45,337 nucleotides of DNA, from positions 1 through 45,337 of the forward strand of contig PBIX01000061.1 in assembly GCA_002720975.1 (NCBI GenBank), written 5' to 3'. Positions 7,805 to 16,787 of the stretch are shown here, in pieces (the stretch's first letter is position 1; each line of letters opens with the position of its first letter). The notes under the pieces are model-generated. The model ran no database searches. It saw only the letters and a list, made by a program, of their open reading frames with translations, and was not told the DNA's origin. The position numbers and the translations under genes are program-made. This DNA is from Planctomycetota bacterium (GTDB lineage: Bacteria > Planctomycetota > UBA1135 > GCA-002686595).

Positions 7805-9919
7805 CTAGGTCAACTCCTGAAACTCGGGCAGGCCACGCAGGACGTCCAGGTCCGAGTTCGCCCGTATCTCGCTTGCGATGTAGTAGCCGCGGTCTTGAGC
7901 CAGGTTCAGGGCCTCGATGGCAGCGGGTGGATCGCCCAGCAGGGCGTAGACGCAGGCCGAGTGGAAGGCCGTGGTCCCATCCCGGGGTGCCAGATCGCGG
8001 GCCGCATCGATGGCCTCGCGGGACGCATCGTCAGAGCCGCGCCGCGCCAGGAGCAGGGCCATGTGCGCCCGCGCGTCCATGTCGTCGGGTTCGTCGCGTA
8101 GGTGCTTGCGGGCCGCAGCGATGCCCTTGTCGGCGATCTCGAGGGCCTCCTCGTATTGGCCCAGACATTGCCGCACTCCGTAGAGGTGATCGTAGCTGCC
8201 GATGTGCGAGGGGCACAGGTCGATGGCCTTCTGCAACAGGGGTGCGGCACCCTCGAAGTTGCCCGCCCGTGACTTGATGGCTCCCAGGAGGCGGTGGCTG
8301 AGCCACTCCTTCTTGTCCATCTGGATGGCCAGGCGGTACATGCGCTCGGCTTCATCCAAACGACCCGAGAGGTGATAGGCGAAGCCTAGGACTGTGTGAG
8401 CAAGGGCGCACTTGGGATCCAAGGAGATGGCGCGCTTGGCTCGCTCTCTGGCCTCGTCCAGGAAGGTCGGATCTCCGTCCCAGGTCAGGAACTTGCGGAC
8501 CATGGCCTCGGCCAGCCCGGCGTGTGCCAGAGCACAGTAGCGATCCAACTCCAGGGCCTTGCGGAACTTTGCGCTCGCGGCGAGGAGGTGCTTGGTGGTT
8601 CCCTTTCGAAGGACGGCCATGCCCCGAGTCGTGGCGGCCAGGGCGGCCCGGGTCTTCTCGTTCTCCAGTGCGTCGGCGCGCAAGGGCGCTTCGGTCAGTC
8701 GCTTGCGTAGCACGCGCATGGAATTGCGCACCAGGCTCTCCTGGAGGGCCCACTCGCTGTCCTTGCTGGACTTTACCGTGTCACGTACGACTCGAACGGT
8801 CGCATCGGGACCGCTTGCATCCGTGCCTTCACTGGGGAAGTGAACGGCGAGCTCCAGGCGCCCGTCTTGTCCCTGAACGTCCAGGTGAGTGTCCACGACG
8901 TAGTCCACATCGGCTCCGTTCGAATGTTCCTCTTGCTCTCCCAGGACTACCGTCAACTCCTTGTTGCGGGACAGGGCCGAGGCCAGGTCCTTGCGGATGC
9001 TACCCGCCATGATCGCGCAGGCCTCCGCATCGCTCTGGGCGCAGGTGGTTGGCGACAGCCGCAGCGTTCCTTGCAGGCGCGTGTGCGTCCGGCTGCGCGT
9101 ACCAGCGAGGGTCTCGTTCACCCCGAGCAGGGCATTGTGCGCTTCACTTGCATCCGTGAACCGGTCGGCCGGATCTTTTGCGAGGCACTTGAGCAGGAAG
9201 GCCTCCAGAGGCTTGGGGAAGCCGTGTCGCACCTTGGTCGGTGGCTTGAGCTCGCCATCGAGAATGGCCATGCACACCTCGGGGAAGTTGTCCCCGGGGA
9301 AGGGTAGGGTGCCAGTGGTGATGTGGTAGAGCACCGCCCCCAGACTGAAGATATCTGACCGGAGATCGAGGTCCTCACCCCGGACCTGCTCGGGAGACAT
9401 GTACAAGACCGTCCCAACCAGCACGCCTTGCTGGGTGATGTTGGTCTCGTCTCGTGCTCTCGCGATTCCAAAATCGAGCAGCTTGAGTTTGCCGTTGCGC
9501 TGCAGGAGTACATTGCCGGGCTTGAGGTCGCGGTGCAGGATGCCAGCTTGGTGTACCAACTCCAGGGCGCTTGTCACTTGCACAGCGATGCGCAGGCACT
9601 CCTCGAAACCCAGCGTGCGTCCCTTGATGACCTTGTCGAGAGTCTCGCCCTCCAGGAACTCCATGGCGATAAACGAGGTGCCCTTGTCCTCCCCATACTC
9701 GTAGATGGTCGCGATGTGCTCATGGGCCAGAGAGGAGGCATGCTTGGCTTCCCGCTTGAAGCGGCGCTCAGCTTGGGGATCGATCTCGGCGTGGGCGCGT
9801 AGGATCTTGAGCGCCACGGGCCGACCCAGGTTCATATCCTCCGCCCGGTAGACCTCGCTCAATGCTCCCTCGCCAATGCGATCGGTCTCGGGGTCGAATT
9901 GGAAGTGGGCGAATTGCAT
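7805..9919 (-). CDS. Serine/threonine protein kinase with TolB-like and TPR regions
   Basis: The 704-residue product begins almost directly with a Hanks-type kinase domain: glycine loop RIGEGALSEV (residues 14-23), VALK with Lys38, catalytic HRDLKPGNVLL, DFG, and SPEQ in place of APE, up to about residue 280. A middle region (about 300-430), with AIMAGSIRKDLASALS and later VVDTHLDVQGQDGRLELAV, resembles the TolB-amino/FlgO-like domain often joined to kinases or adenylate cyclases with TPRs. The C-terminal half consists of TPR repeats (CALAHAGLAEAM, CALAHTVLGFAYHLSGRLDEAERMY and others). No transmembrane helix is seen, so it is probably cytosolic. The start at 9919 is preferred because a promoter-like element lies just upstream, between 9919 and the more distal in-frame start at 9997. 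Confidence 0.9.
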   Translation of the reverse strand: MQFAHFQFDPETDRIGEGALSEVYRAEDMNLGRPVALKILRAHAEIDPQAERRFKREAKHASSLAHEHIATIYEYGEDKGTSFIAMEFLEGETLDKVIKGRTLGFEECLRIAVQVTSALELVHQAGILHRDLKPGNVLLQRNGKLKLLDFGIARARDETNITQQGVLVGTVLYMSPEQVRGEDLDLRSDIFSLGAVLYHITTGTLPFPGDNFPEVCMAILDGELKPPTKVRHGFPKPLEAFLLKCLAKDPADRFTDASEAHNALLGVNETLAGTRSRTHTRLQGTLRLSPTTCAQSDAEACAIMAGSIRKDLASALSRNKELTVVLGEQEEHSNGADVDYVVDTHLDVQGQDGRLELAVHFPSEGTDASGPDATVRVVRDTVKSSKDSEWALQESLVRNSMRVLRKRLTEAPLRADALENEKTRAALAATTRGMAVLRKGTTKHLLAASAKFRKALELDRYCALAHAGLAEAMVRKFLTWDGDPTFLDEARERAKRAISLDPKCALAHTVLGFAYHLSGRLDEAERMYRLAIQMDKKEWLSHRLLGAIKSRAGNFEGAAPLLQKAIDLCPSHIGSYDHLYGVRQCLGQYEEALEIADKGIAAARKHLRDEPDDMDARAHMALLLARRGSDDASREAIDAARDLAPRDGTTAFHSACVYALLGDPPAAIEALNLAQDRGYYIASEIRANSDLDVLRGLPEFQELT

Positions 9920-9975
9920 GGCCAAGGGTGGGGGAGAGGATGTGCGATGCCCGAGGGCGGCACAACCTGCCACCG

Positions 9976-10004
9976 ATACTACCGGGTTGAGCGCCATCGG
10001 TTAA
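9976..10004 (-). promoter_or_regulatory. Putative promoter of the kinase/DnaQ-WYL pair
   Basis: Minus-strand TTAACC (10004-9999) and TAGTAT (9981-9976) are separated by 17 bases, a good sigma-70-like arrangement, with the -10 ending 56 bases before the ATG at 9919. Transcription from here would begin downstream of the alternative start at 9997, which supports the shorter kinase. Confidence 0.5.
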
Positions 10005-10091
10005 CGGAGCGGGTCGAGTGCGACGTCCTCAACCCACTTCAGGTTGCAGGGGGGGGGAGCGATTCTCGTCCTGAGCCTGTACCGTTCCCCC

Positions 10092-10853
10092 ATGGCAACC
10101 ACACCCGAGCCCCGGCCCATCAGTGGGGGAGTCTGTTTCGAGGAGTGGGATTTTGCCGCCCTGGGCCCCGAGCACGCACGGAGCATCGAGAGTAATGACC
10201 GCCGGCTCATGACTCGCAGGCGGTTATTGGCCCTCGGTAAGGATTTCCTTGCCCGGGCCAAGGGGGAGGGGGTCCCCCTCGACGCGCGCTCATCCCTGCA
10301 CCATCCCCACGCGTTCAACGGCAAGCAGGTCTCGCGTCTGTGGGTCTACCTGATGCGCCCCAAGGCGGAGAAGACAAGGCTACGGAAGGTGCTGGGCCGT
10401 GAGCTGGCCAAGGACCTGGACTCGGCTTATCGCAACGCGTACCTGTGCGTGGCCGTGGAGCACCAGCACCTTGAGGTGTCCCTTCGCATCCATGCGGACG
10501 CCTGGTATGACGGACAGAATCTCGTCAACCGCGTTGGCCGCGATGGGCTCGGTCCTTGGCTTGCCCTGCTCAATGAGCTGAGCGGTTTCCAACTGCGTCT
10601 GCATGACTGGCGTGGCGAGTGGCCCTGCGGAAATCTGACCGCTGATCAACTGACAGAGTTCCTGCGGCACTACACGCCCGGAGAGCACCAGCTTGTGGTG
10701 GATCGTCGTTGGCCTGTGCCGCCAGAGGGTGCGGCGCGAGAGGCGGCGCTGGGCGAGGAGGTACCGGGCATCCTCTTGGCGGAACTGGAGCGGCTCTTGC
10801 CGATGTATCGCTATGCCGCCTGGTCGCAGGAGAGTGATCACCTGTTCTCTTGA
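10092..10853 (+). CDS. Protein of unknown function, 253 aa
   Basis: I do not recognise this family. The product is soluble-looking, with no signal peptide or membrane segment, and many Arg, Glu and Trp residues. The N-terminal half has a basic helical stretch (RRLMTRRRLLALGKDFLARA). The middle has LCVAVEHQHLEVSLRIH and DAWYDGQNLVNR, and the C-terminus has LLAELERLLPMYRYAAWSQ. The ATG at 10092 is preferred over an upstream in-frame GTG at 10044 because the extension is coded by low-complexity G-rich DNA. It is divergent from the kinase gene and overlaps the next (frameshifted) gene by 4 bp if that gene uses TTG at 10850, so the two may work together. Confidence 0.65.
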   Translation: MATTPEPRPISGGVCFEEWDFAALGPEHARSIESNDRRLMTRRRLLALGKDFLARAKGEGVPLDARSSLHHPHAFNGKQVSRLWVYLMRPKAEKTRLRKVLGRELAKDLDSAYRNAYLCVAVEHQHLEVSLRIHADAWYDGQNLVNRVGRDGLGPWLALLNELSGFQLRLHDWRGEWPCGNLTADQLTEFLRHYTPGEHQLVVDRRWPVPPEGAAREAALGEEVPGILLAELERLLPMYRYAAWSQESDHLFS

Positions 10854-11261
10854 GTGCGGACGGTGGCACTGTGGAATCCACTCCCAGGCCAGGCTCAAGC
10901 GGTCGATCCATCCCGTCCTGCAACCTGTACTACCCGAATAAGAAGAATCTGTACGACGTGCTCACGTCTGAGGATTCCGCCGTGGGGTACGCCAAACTGC
11001 TGAGCACCTGGGATCCCGACTACACCCACCTCGCTTCGGTTGGTGTCAGCGTGCAGGGACACGTGGACGAGGTCCTCTCCAAGATCGCCCGTGCCGAGCA
11101 TTTTGGCCCGCAGGGGCAAGTTGGTGACCCGTTTCTCACCCTGCACCGATCCCGACCTCAAGGAACCGGGGCTGGAGCACTACTTCGGGAAGGACGCCAA
11201 GCGCCGCCTCTGGGAACTGGAGGCCCTCGGCCCCCTGATCGACGTGTACTCCATGCGCTGA
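10850..11261 (+). pseudogene. Frameshifted gene of unknown function
   Basis: Two adjacent frames join into one plausible protein. The first frame gives NLYYPNKKNLYDVLTSEDSA and continues to IARAEHFGPQG. Near the run ttttggccc (about 11100-11108) the coding character moves to the frame of 11259-11261, giving ARRGKLVTRFSPCTDPDLKE and then LEHYFGKDAKRRLWELEALG before TGA. Removing one T from TTTT would restore a single reading frame of about 136 codons. The cause could be a real inactivating mutation, a sequencing or assembly error, or programmed frameshifting. The TTG start at 10850 overlaps the upstream stop (TTGA); a later start is possible. I do not recognise the family. Confidence 0.6.
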
Positions 11262-11422
11262 AGGGCTTCGAACTGTGCCGACACTGGTCCAATTAGGGGG
11301 CTCAGAGGTTGCTCTTGGGAGCCGTGTCTTCAAGAATTACCGCGTCGTTCGCCAGTCGGGTCCCAGCCGGGCCCCCGTCTCCAGTTCCTTCTCCCAGGTC
11401 CCAGAAGCAAGGGCAGATCATC
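11262..11422 (+). other. Intergenic region upstream of the pnt operon
   Basis: The region precedes the three-gene transhydrogenase operon. An AAGGG sequence about 10 bases before the ATG at 11423 can act as ribosome binding site and supports that start. A weak TTGCTC ... AGAATT pair around 11310-11338 could be a promoter but is poor, so it is not called. Confidence 0.35.
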
Positions 11423-12538
11423 ATGCGCGTCGGTGTTCCCAAGGAAGTCGCTCCCGAGAGCCGGGTGGCGGCCGTGCCTGAGGTGCTCGCCAAGTTCAAG
11501 CGGGCGGGACTCGAGCTTCTCGTGGAGAGCGGCGCGGGTGAGGCCAGCGGCTTCAGTGATGAGGACTATCGCGAGAAGGGTGCCAGCGTCGGAACCCGCG
11601 AGGAGGCCCTCGCCTGTCCGATCGTTCTCGCCGTCGAGCCTCCGGCCACGGAATCTCTCTCGAAGGACTCCATTCTTATCTGCATGCCCGATCCCCTGGG
11701 TCAGGCACCGCGCATAGCGGAGCTCGCACGGCAGGGTGTGACCTGCTTCGCCATGGAGCTCATGCCGCGCATCTCCCGCGCGCAGTCCATGGACGTGCTG
11801 TCCTCCATGGCCAACGTGGCGGGCTACAAGGCCGTGCTGCTCGCCGCCGCGCAACTGCCCAAGCTGTTCCCGCTCATGATGACCGCCGCGGGCACCGTGC
11901 GTCCCGCCAAGGTCTTCATCCTGGGAGCCGGAGTGGCCGGGCTGCAGGCCATCGCCACCGCGCGCCGACTGGGCGCCATCGTCGAGGGCTACGACATCCG
12001 CTCCGACACCAAGGAGCAGGTGGAGAGCCTGGGTGCGCGCTTTGTGGAGTTCGATCTCGGCATCGGCGATATGCAGGACGAGGGCGGTTACGCCAAGGAA
12101 CTCACCGACGAACAGAAAACACTGCAGGCCAAGCTCATGGCAGAGGCGATCCAGTCTTCGGACTGTGTGATCACCACGGCCCAGGTGCCCGGCCGCAAGG
12201 CGCCACTGCTGATCCCCGCAGAGGTGGTCGAGGGCATGAAGCCCGGCTCGGTCATCGTTGACATGGCTGCCGACAGCGGCGGCAACTGCGCCCTGTCCGA
12301 GCCCGGTCAGGAAGTCGTGGCCCACGGCGTAACCATCATCGGCACCAGCAACCTGCCCGGTACCGTGTCCCAGTCCTGCAGCACGCTCTACGCCAACAAC
12401 CTGATCACCTTCCTCGCCGAGCTCGTCGACGACGAGGGCCAGCCCAACCTGGATATGGAAAACGAAGTCATCGCCGGCCCGCTGGCCTGCCACCAAGGCG
12501 AGGTCACCCACTCACGCATCCTGGAGATTCTCTCGTGA
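11423..12538 (+). CDS. pntAA: NAD(P) transhydrogenase subunit alpha part 1 (soluble NAD-binding domain I)
   Basis: The 371-residue product is domain I of proton-translocating transhydrogenase, which moves hydride between NADH and NADP+ using the proton gradient. It starts with MRVGVPKEVAPESRVAAVPE, the alanine dehydrogenase/PNT N-terminal signature. It has the NAD-binding Rossmann motif VFILGAGVAGLQAIATARRLGA and the RSDTKEQVESLGARFVEFD segment. The stop codon overlaps the GTG of the next gene (GTGA). As in Rhodospirillum-type enzymes, the alpha subunit is split in two. The ATG at 11423 matches the usual N-terminus and is preceded by AAGGG; an upstream in-frame start at 11309 would add an unrelated Ser/Pro-rich extension. 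Confidence 0.96.
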   Translation: MRVGVPKEVAPESRVAAVPEVLAKFKRAGLELLVESGAGEASGFSDEDYREKGASVGTREEALACPIVLAVEPPATESLSKDSILICMPDPLGQAPRIAELARQGVTCFAMELMPRISRAQSMDVLSSMANVAGYKAVLLAAAQLPKLFPLMMTAAGTVRPAKVFILGAGVAGLQAIATARRLGAIVEGYDIRSDTKEQVESLGARFVEFDLGIGDMQDEGGYAKELTDEQKTLQAKLMAEAIQSSDCVITTAQVPGRKAPLLIPAEVVEGMKPGSVIVDMAADSGGNCALSEPGQEVVAHGVTIIGTSNLPGTVSQSCSTLYANNLITFLAELVDDEGQPNLDMENEVIAGPLACHQGEVTHSRILEILS

Positions 12539-12861
12539 TCGTCATCTGCCTGACCCAACTCACCACCTCGGCCCTGGTCGCCTCGATCACGGTGCTGGTG
12601 CTCGCCATCTTCCTGGGCTTTGAGCTGATCTCAAAGGTGCCGCCCACCCTGCACACGCCGCTGATGAGCGGTGCCAACGCGATCTCGGGCATCACCATCG
12701 TGGCTGCGCTGATGGCTTCCAACACGCAGCTGTCCGGAGGCAACAAGACCCTGGCCGGCATCCTGGCCTGCGTGGCCCTCGCCCTGGCGACGATCAACTG
12801 CGTCGGCGGCTTCATGGTCACCGGCCGCATGCTTGAGATGTTCAAGCGCAAGGAAGGCTGA
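12535..12861 (+). CDS. pntAB: NAD(P) transhydrogenase subunit alpha part 2 (membrane domain)
   Basis: The 108-residue membrane protein provides the alpha-side helices of domain II of the transhydrogenase. Three or four hydrophobic helices are seen (LVASITVLVLAIFLGFELI, AISGITIVAALMA, LAGILACVALALATINCVGG), with the family motif VPPTLHTPLMSGANAISGI and the C-terminal GFMVTGRMLEMF. The GTG start overlaps the pntAA stop by 4 bp and its stop is 2 bp before pntB, indicating tight coupling. Confidence 0.95.
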   Translation: MIVICLTQLTTSALVASITVLVLAIFLGFELISKVPPTLHTPLMSGANAISGITIVAALMASNTQLSGGNKTLAGILACVALALATINCVGGFMVTGRMLEMFKRKEG

Positions 12862-12863
12862 TC

Positions 12864-14264
12864 GTGGAGTGGTTCCAAGCACTGGGCTATCTGCTGTCGG
12901 CCGTTCTCTTCATCGTCGGCCTGAAGTACCTCGGGTCCCCGCGTACCGCCGTGCGCGGCAACCAGCTGGGCGCCCTCGGCATGCTGATTGCCGTTGTCGT
13001 GACCGTGGCCGCTGAATGGGGGGGTGAAGGCATCATCGGCTGGAGCCTGATTGGCATCGGCCTGGGATCGGGCGCGCTGATCGGATTCGTGATGGCGAAG
13101 AAGGTCGAGATGACGGGCATGCCCGAGATGGTCGCTCTCTTCAATGGCTTCGGCGGTGCGGCATCGGCTCTGGTGGCACTCTCCGAGCTGCTGGGCAGCA
13201 CGCCCGATAGCCTGGGTGATCGCGGCGCCCTGGGTGCGACCGTGTTCCTGGGTGCCATCGGCGCCAGCTCCCTGATCGGTTGGGTCACCCTGACCGGCAG
13301 CGTGGGGGCCATGCTCAAGTTGAACGGCACCCTGCGCGGGACCTTCAGCTTCCCGGGCGTCAACCTGGTGAAGGGTGCCCTGCTTGCGGCGGGGCTGTAC
13401 CTCTCCTACAGCCTGATCTGCGACCCCACGAACATGACCATGACCTACGGGTTGGTGGGTGCCTCCTGCTTGCTGGGAGTGCTCTTCGTCCTCCCGATCG
13501 GCGGTGCGGATATGCCCGTGGTGATCAGCTTCCTGAACTCCCTCTCAGGTCTGGCGGCCGCGGCGGCGGGTTTTGTCGTGGGCAACGACGCGCTCATCAT
13601 CTCCGGCGCCCTGGTGGGGGCGGCGGGCCTGATCCTGACCGGCATCATGTGCAAGGCCATGAACCGGCCCTTCGTGGACGTCATGTTCAAGACCTACGGT
13701 GTGGCCGCAGGTGGCGATACAGGCGAGAAGCGCACGGTGCGTGGCTACGAGGCCGAGGAAGCGGCCCTGACCTTCGACGGCGTGCGCTCGGTCATCGTCA
13801 TTCCCGGCTACGGCATGGCCGTCTCCCAGGCACAGCACGTGGTGCGCGAGCTGGGCGAGGAGTTGGAGAGCCGCGGGGTCGACGTCAAGTACGCCATCCA
13901 CCCGGTGGCGGGCCGCATGCCCGGTCACATGAACGTGCTCCTGGCCGAGGCCAACGTGCCCTACGACCAGCTCTACGAACTGGACGCCATCAACTCCCAG
14001 TTCTCAGACTGTGATGTCTGCTTGGTGGTGGGGGCGAACGACACCGTCAACCCCGCCGCGCACACCGACCCCACCGGTCCCCTGGGCGGCATGCCGGTCC
14101 TGGACGCCGAGAAGGCCCGCACGGTCATCATCGTCAAGCGCTCCCTGTCACCGGGCTACGCGGGTGTGGACAACGACCTGTTCTATCGCCAGTCCACGAT
14201 GATGCTCTTCGGCGACGGCAAGGCCAAGCTGGCCGAGCTGCTGGCCGAGGTCAAAGCTCTCTAG
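12864..14264 (+). CDS. pntB: NAD(P) transhydrogenase subunit beta
   Basis: The 466-residue product carries the beta-side membrane helices of domain II (about residues 1-265) and the NADP-binding domain III (about 285-466). Domain III features are visible: VIVIPGYGMAVSQAQH, KYAIHPVAGRMPGHMNVLLA, DVCLVVGANDTVNPAA and KRSLSPGYAGVDNDLF. GMPEMVALFNGFGGAASALVA is the conserved membrane motif. Together with pntAA and pntAB it forms the complete proton pump that supplies NADPH. The start is GTG, 2 bp after pntAB. It converges on the cupin gene with 29 bp between stops. Confidence 0.97.
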   Translation: MEWFQALGYLLSAVLFIVGLKYLGSPRTAVRGNQLGALGMLIAVVVTVAAEWGGEGIIGWSLIGIGLGSGALIGFVMAKKVEMTGMPEMVALFNGFGGAASALVALSELLGSTPDSLGDRGALGATVFLGAIGASSLIGWVTLTGSVGAMLKLNGTLRGTFSFPGVNLVKGALLAAGLYLSYSLICDPTNMTMTYGLVGASCLLGVLFVLPIGGADMPVVISFLNSLSGLAAAAAGFVVGNDALIISGALVGAAGLILTGIMCKAMNRPFVDVMFKTYGVAAGGDTGEKRTVRGYEAEEAALTFDGVRSVIVIPGYGMAVSQAQHVVRELGEELESRGVDVKYAIHPVAGRMPGHMNVLLAEANVPYDQLYELDAINSQFSDCDVCLVVGANDTVNPAAHTDPTGPLGGMPVLDAEKARTVIIVKRSLSPGYAGVDNDLFYRQSTMMLFGDGKAKLAELLAEVKAL

Positions 14265-14293
14265 TCGCTCGCCGGCAAAGCCACACGGTTGGC

Positions 14294-14707
14294 TCAGACT
14301 CCACCCATGGAGGCCCAGGGTTCTTCCTCGGCCAGATCACGGGTCTCGTTGCCGTCGAAGACGGCGGGGGTCAGGATGGCCAGGAACACGAGGGGTTCGT
14401 CGAAGGGGTTGTAGGTGGCGTGCACTTCGCCCATGGGGATGTGGGCCGTGTCTCCGGCACCCATCTCGCTCTTCTCCTCGCCTACCCACTGGATGCCTCG
14501 GCCGGACACGTAGTAGAGGATCTCCTCCATGCGCGGGTGGCAGTGGAAGGCGTGGGATTGGCCGGGCTTCATGGTGACGCGCACCATGGCGAGCTCGCCG
14601 GGCCCCGTGAGGCCGTTGCGCACCAGCCACTCGTGCTTGGAGTCCCGCACCCACTCCACCTCGGCCGCGCCGGGGGGAACGAACCGCAGGCCTGTGTCCG
14701 CGTCCAC
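14294..14707 (-). CDS. Small cupin-domain protein
   Basis: The 137-residue product is a single-domain cupin. The metal-binding motif 1 region is AFHCHPRMEEILYYVSGRG (H, H, E) followed by GDTAHIPMGEVHATYNPFDE, the second motif with its histidine. No signal peptide is present. The GTG at 14707 lies 2 bp after the stop of the PEP-hydrolase-family gene and is preceded by AAAGAG. It is the third gene of the UPF0261-TIM barrel-cupin operon, so it may act on the same small molecule. Substrate unknown; cupins include isomerases, dioxygenases and binding proteins. Confidence 0.85.
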   Translation of the reverse strand: MDADTGLRFVPPGAAEVEWVRDSKHEWLVRNGLTGPGELAMVRVTMKPGQSHAFHCHPRMEEILYYVSGRGIQWVGEEKSEMGAGDTAHIPMGEVHATYNPFDEPLVFLAILTPAVFDGNETRDLAEEEPWASMGGV

Positions 14708-14709
14708 GG

Positions 14710-15570
14710 CTAGGAGCTCTTTGGCAGGCGGATGGCCTTGAACTTGCGGATCTGCTCGGCGATGGCCACCTCGGTGGGGAAGCGCTCGGTGGAGCTGGCT
14801 CCGTAGAACCCATCGATACCCTCCACGTTGCTGATGATGTGCTCCGCGTCCGGCGGCATGGCGATGGGCCCACCGTGGCACAGGCAGATGACATCGTCGC
14901 GCACGCCCTTGGCGGCCTCGACGATCTCCTGCACCAGACCCACGCACTCATCGAGGGGGTTGACCGTCGCGGCACCGATCGTGCCGCCGCTGGTGCAGCC
15001 CATGTGCGCCACCACGATGTCCGCGCCGGCGTCGGCCATGCGGCGCGCCTCGTCGGGATTGAAGGCGTAGGGCGTGGTCAACAGGTCCATCTCGTGGGCC
15101 AGGGCCACGATGTCCACCTCGAGCCCGTAGCCCATTCCCGTTTCCTCGAGGGTCTCGCGGATGCGCCCTTCGAAGAGCCCTACTGTGGGGAAGTTCTGGA
15201 TACCGCTGAAGCCGAGCTCGATCAGCTCCTTCAGGAACAGGTGCGGCATCATGAAGGGATCGGTGCCGCACACTCCGGCCAGGACGGGGGTGTGCTTGAC
15301 CACGGGGATGACCTCGAAGGCCATCTCCTTCACGATCTGGTTGGCGTTGCCGTAGGGCATCAGCCCCGCGGTAGACCCTCGCCCCGCCATGCGGTAGCGG
15401 CCGGAGTTGTAGAGGATCAACAGGTCGATGCCGCCGGCCTCCTCGCTCTTGGCCGAGATGCCCGTGCCCGCACCGCCGCCGATGATCGGCTCCCCGCGCG
15501 CGATCTGAGCTCGGAAGCGCTCGAGGATGCCGGTGCGGGAGTTGTCGTTTTGAATCGTGTCTTGGCTCAT
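14710..15570 (-). CDS. Phosphoenolpyruvate hydrolase family TIM-barrel protein (PF09370 type)
   Basis: The 286-residue product matches the TIM-barrel family called 'phosphoenolpyruvate hydrolase family' or 'TIM-barrel signal transduction protein'. Typical stretches are [67 protein letters not shown] and [13 protein letters not shown]. The family lies next to, or fused with, UPF0261 in many organisms; the tomato Tm-1 virus-resistance protein joins both. Here the ATG at 15570 overlaps the stop of the UPF0261 gene by 4 bp. The enzyme reaction is not established by this sequence; the name rests on family annotation. Confidence 0.88.
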   Translation of the reverse strand: MSQDTIQNDNSRTGILERFRAQIARGEPIIGGGAGTGISAKSEEAGGIDLLILYNSGRYRMAGRGSTAGLMPYGNANQIVKEMAFEVIPVVKHTPVLAGVCGTDPFMMPHLFLKELIELGFSGIQNFPTVGLFEGRIRETLEETGMGYGLEVDIVALAHEMDLLTTPYAFNPDEARRMADAGADIVVAHMGCTSGGTIGAATVNPLDECVGLVQEIVEAAKGVRDDVICLCHGGPIAMPPDAEHIISNVEGIDGFYGASSTERFPTEVAIAEQIRKFKAIRLPKSS

Positions 15571-16781
15571 GGGGTTGGCGTGTCGGGGATCAGGGCCAGG
15601 AGGCGGGCTACGGCAGCGGCCGCGAACTCGGGGTCATTGATATGGTGGTCGATTTCCGTGCAGGGGATGCTACCGCAGCTGGCCGCGATCGCATCCATCA
15701 GCGCACGCCGGGCCTCGGGGTCGTCGAAGGCCTTGCCCTCGGCGTCGATGGCGGAGACGCCGTGAGTGGGCAGCAGGATCTCCGTCGGGCCGCTGCTGGT
15801 GGCGACGCGCTCGCCGATCTTGGTGCCGATCAGCTGGCACTCGGCGGCGGTGGTGCGCATCAGGGTGACCTCGGCGTTGTGCTCGTAGAGCAGGCGGTCC
15901 GCGAACGGGGCAGGCACCGTCTCCCGACCCTGGAAGTTGACCATGTCCGTGGCGCCCACCGACACGACCTGGGGCAGGCCCATGGCGGCGGCGCCCGTGA
16001 GCCTCTCCGGTCCAGCCGAGAGGGTGCCGCCGACCCACTCGTCCGCCAGCTCGGTGGTGGTGATGTCCAGGACGCCGGCCAGAAGGCCCTCACGGATCAG
16101 GGACTCGAACGCCTGTCCACCGACGCCGGTGGCATGGAACACGAGCACCTCGTACCCGGCCTCCTCCAGGAGGGCGCGGGCCTGTTCCACACAGGGCGTT
16201 GTGACTCCGAACATGGTGGCAGCCACGAGCGGCTTGTCGCCATCGCTCGTCGGGCAGTCCATGGCCACCATGCCCGCCATGGCACCGGCGGCATTGGCGA
16301 GCACCCGGCGGCTGATGCGGTTGATCCCGGAGATGTCGACCACCGAGTTCATCATGGTGATGTCCTTGTCGCCCACGTACTGGCGCACCTGACCGGAGGC
16401 CAGGGTGGAGACCATCAGCTTGGGGACGCCCAGGGGGAGGGCGCGCATGGCCGTGGTTCCGATGGACGTGCCCGCCGAGCCGCCCAGACCCAGCACGCCC
16501 TTCAGTTCACCTCGCGCGTGAGCTTCAAGGAGTAGAGCGGTCGTTCCTTGAGCGGCGGCCTTGACGGCTTCTCCCCGATCGTTGCCTTGCACCAGGGCCT
16601 CGAGTGAAGTGCCTGCAGCACGGAACACGTCCTCCCGGGAATGATGCACGGCGATGGCGCAGCCGCCCAGACAGCCGGTGTCAACGATGCGCACGGACTG
16701 GCCGCTGCGCTCGAGCAGGTCGGCGACGAAGGCCGCTTCGTCACCCTTGGTGTCACACGTTGCGAGGAGATAGACGCTCAC
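15567..16781 (-). CDS. UPF0261 / Tm-1-like ATP-binding domain protein
   Basis: The 404-residue product is a UPF0261 protein, equivalent to the N-terminal half of tomato Tm-1. Family hallmarks are [20 protein letters not shown] at the N-terminus, [57 protein letters not shown], the [16 protein letters not shown] segment and [14 protein letters not shown]. Its length (about 400) is normal. It starts with GTG at 16781, and its stop overlaps the start of the TIM-barrel gene (ATGA). A TACCCT hexamer ends 6 bases before the GTG and could make the mRNA leaderless. Molecular function is unknown; nucleotide binding is inferred from the family. Confidence 0.9.
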   Translation of the reverse strand: MSVYLLATCDTKGDEAAFVADLLERSGQSVRIVDTGCLGGCAIAVHHSREDVFRAAGTSLEALVQGNDRGEAVKAAAQGTTALLLEAHARGELKGVLGLGGSAGTSIGTTAMRALPLGVPKLMVSTLASGQVRQYVGDKDITMMNSVVDISGINRISRRVLANAAGAMAGMVAMDCPTSDGDKPLVAATMFGVTTPCVEQARALLEEAGYEVLVFHATGVGGQAFESLIREGLLAGVLDITTTELADEWVGGTLSAGPERLTGAAAMGLPQVVSVGATDMVNFQGRETVPAPFADRLLYEHNAEVTLMRTTAAECQLIGTKIGERVATSSGPTEILLPTHGVSAIDAEGKAFDDPEARRALMDAIAASCGSIPCTEIDHHINDPEFAAAAVARLLALIPDTPTP

Positions 16782-16787
16782 CCCCAG

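Noticed and set aside
11330-12511. 393-codon open frame antisense to pntAA
   Set aside because: His/Gly-rich translation without motifs; pntAA on the other strand is certain.
14839-15765. 308-codon open frame antisense to the TIM-barrel gene
   Set aside because: The opposite strand has a clear conserved family protein coupled at both ends.
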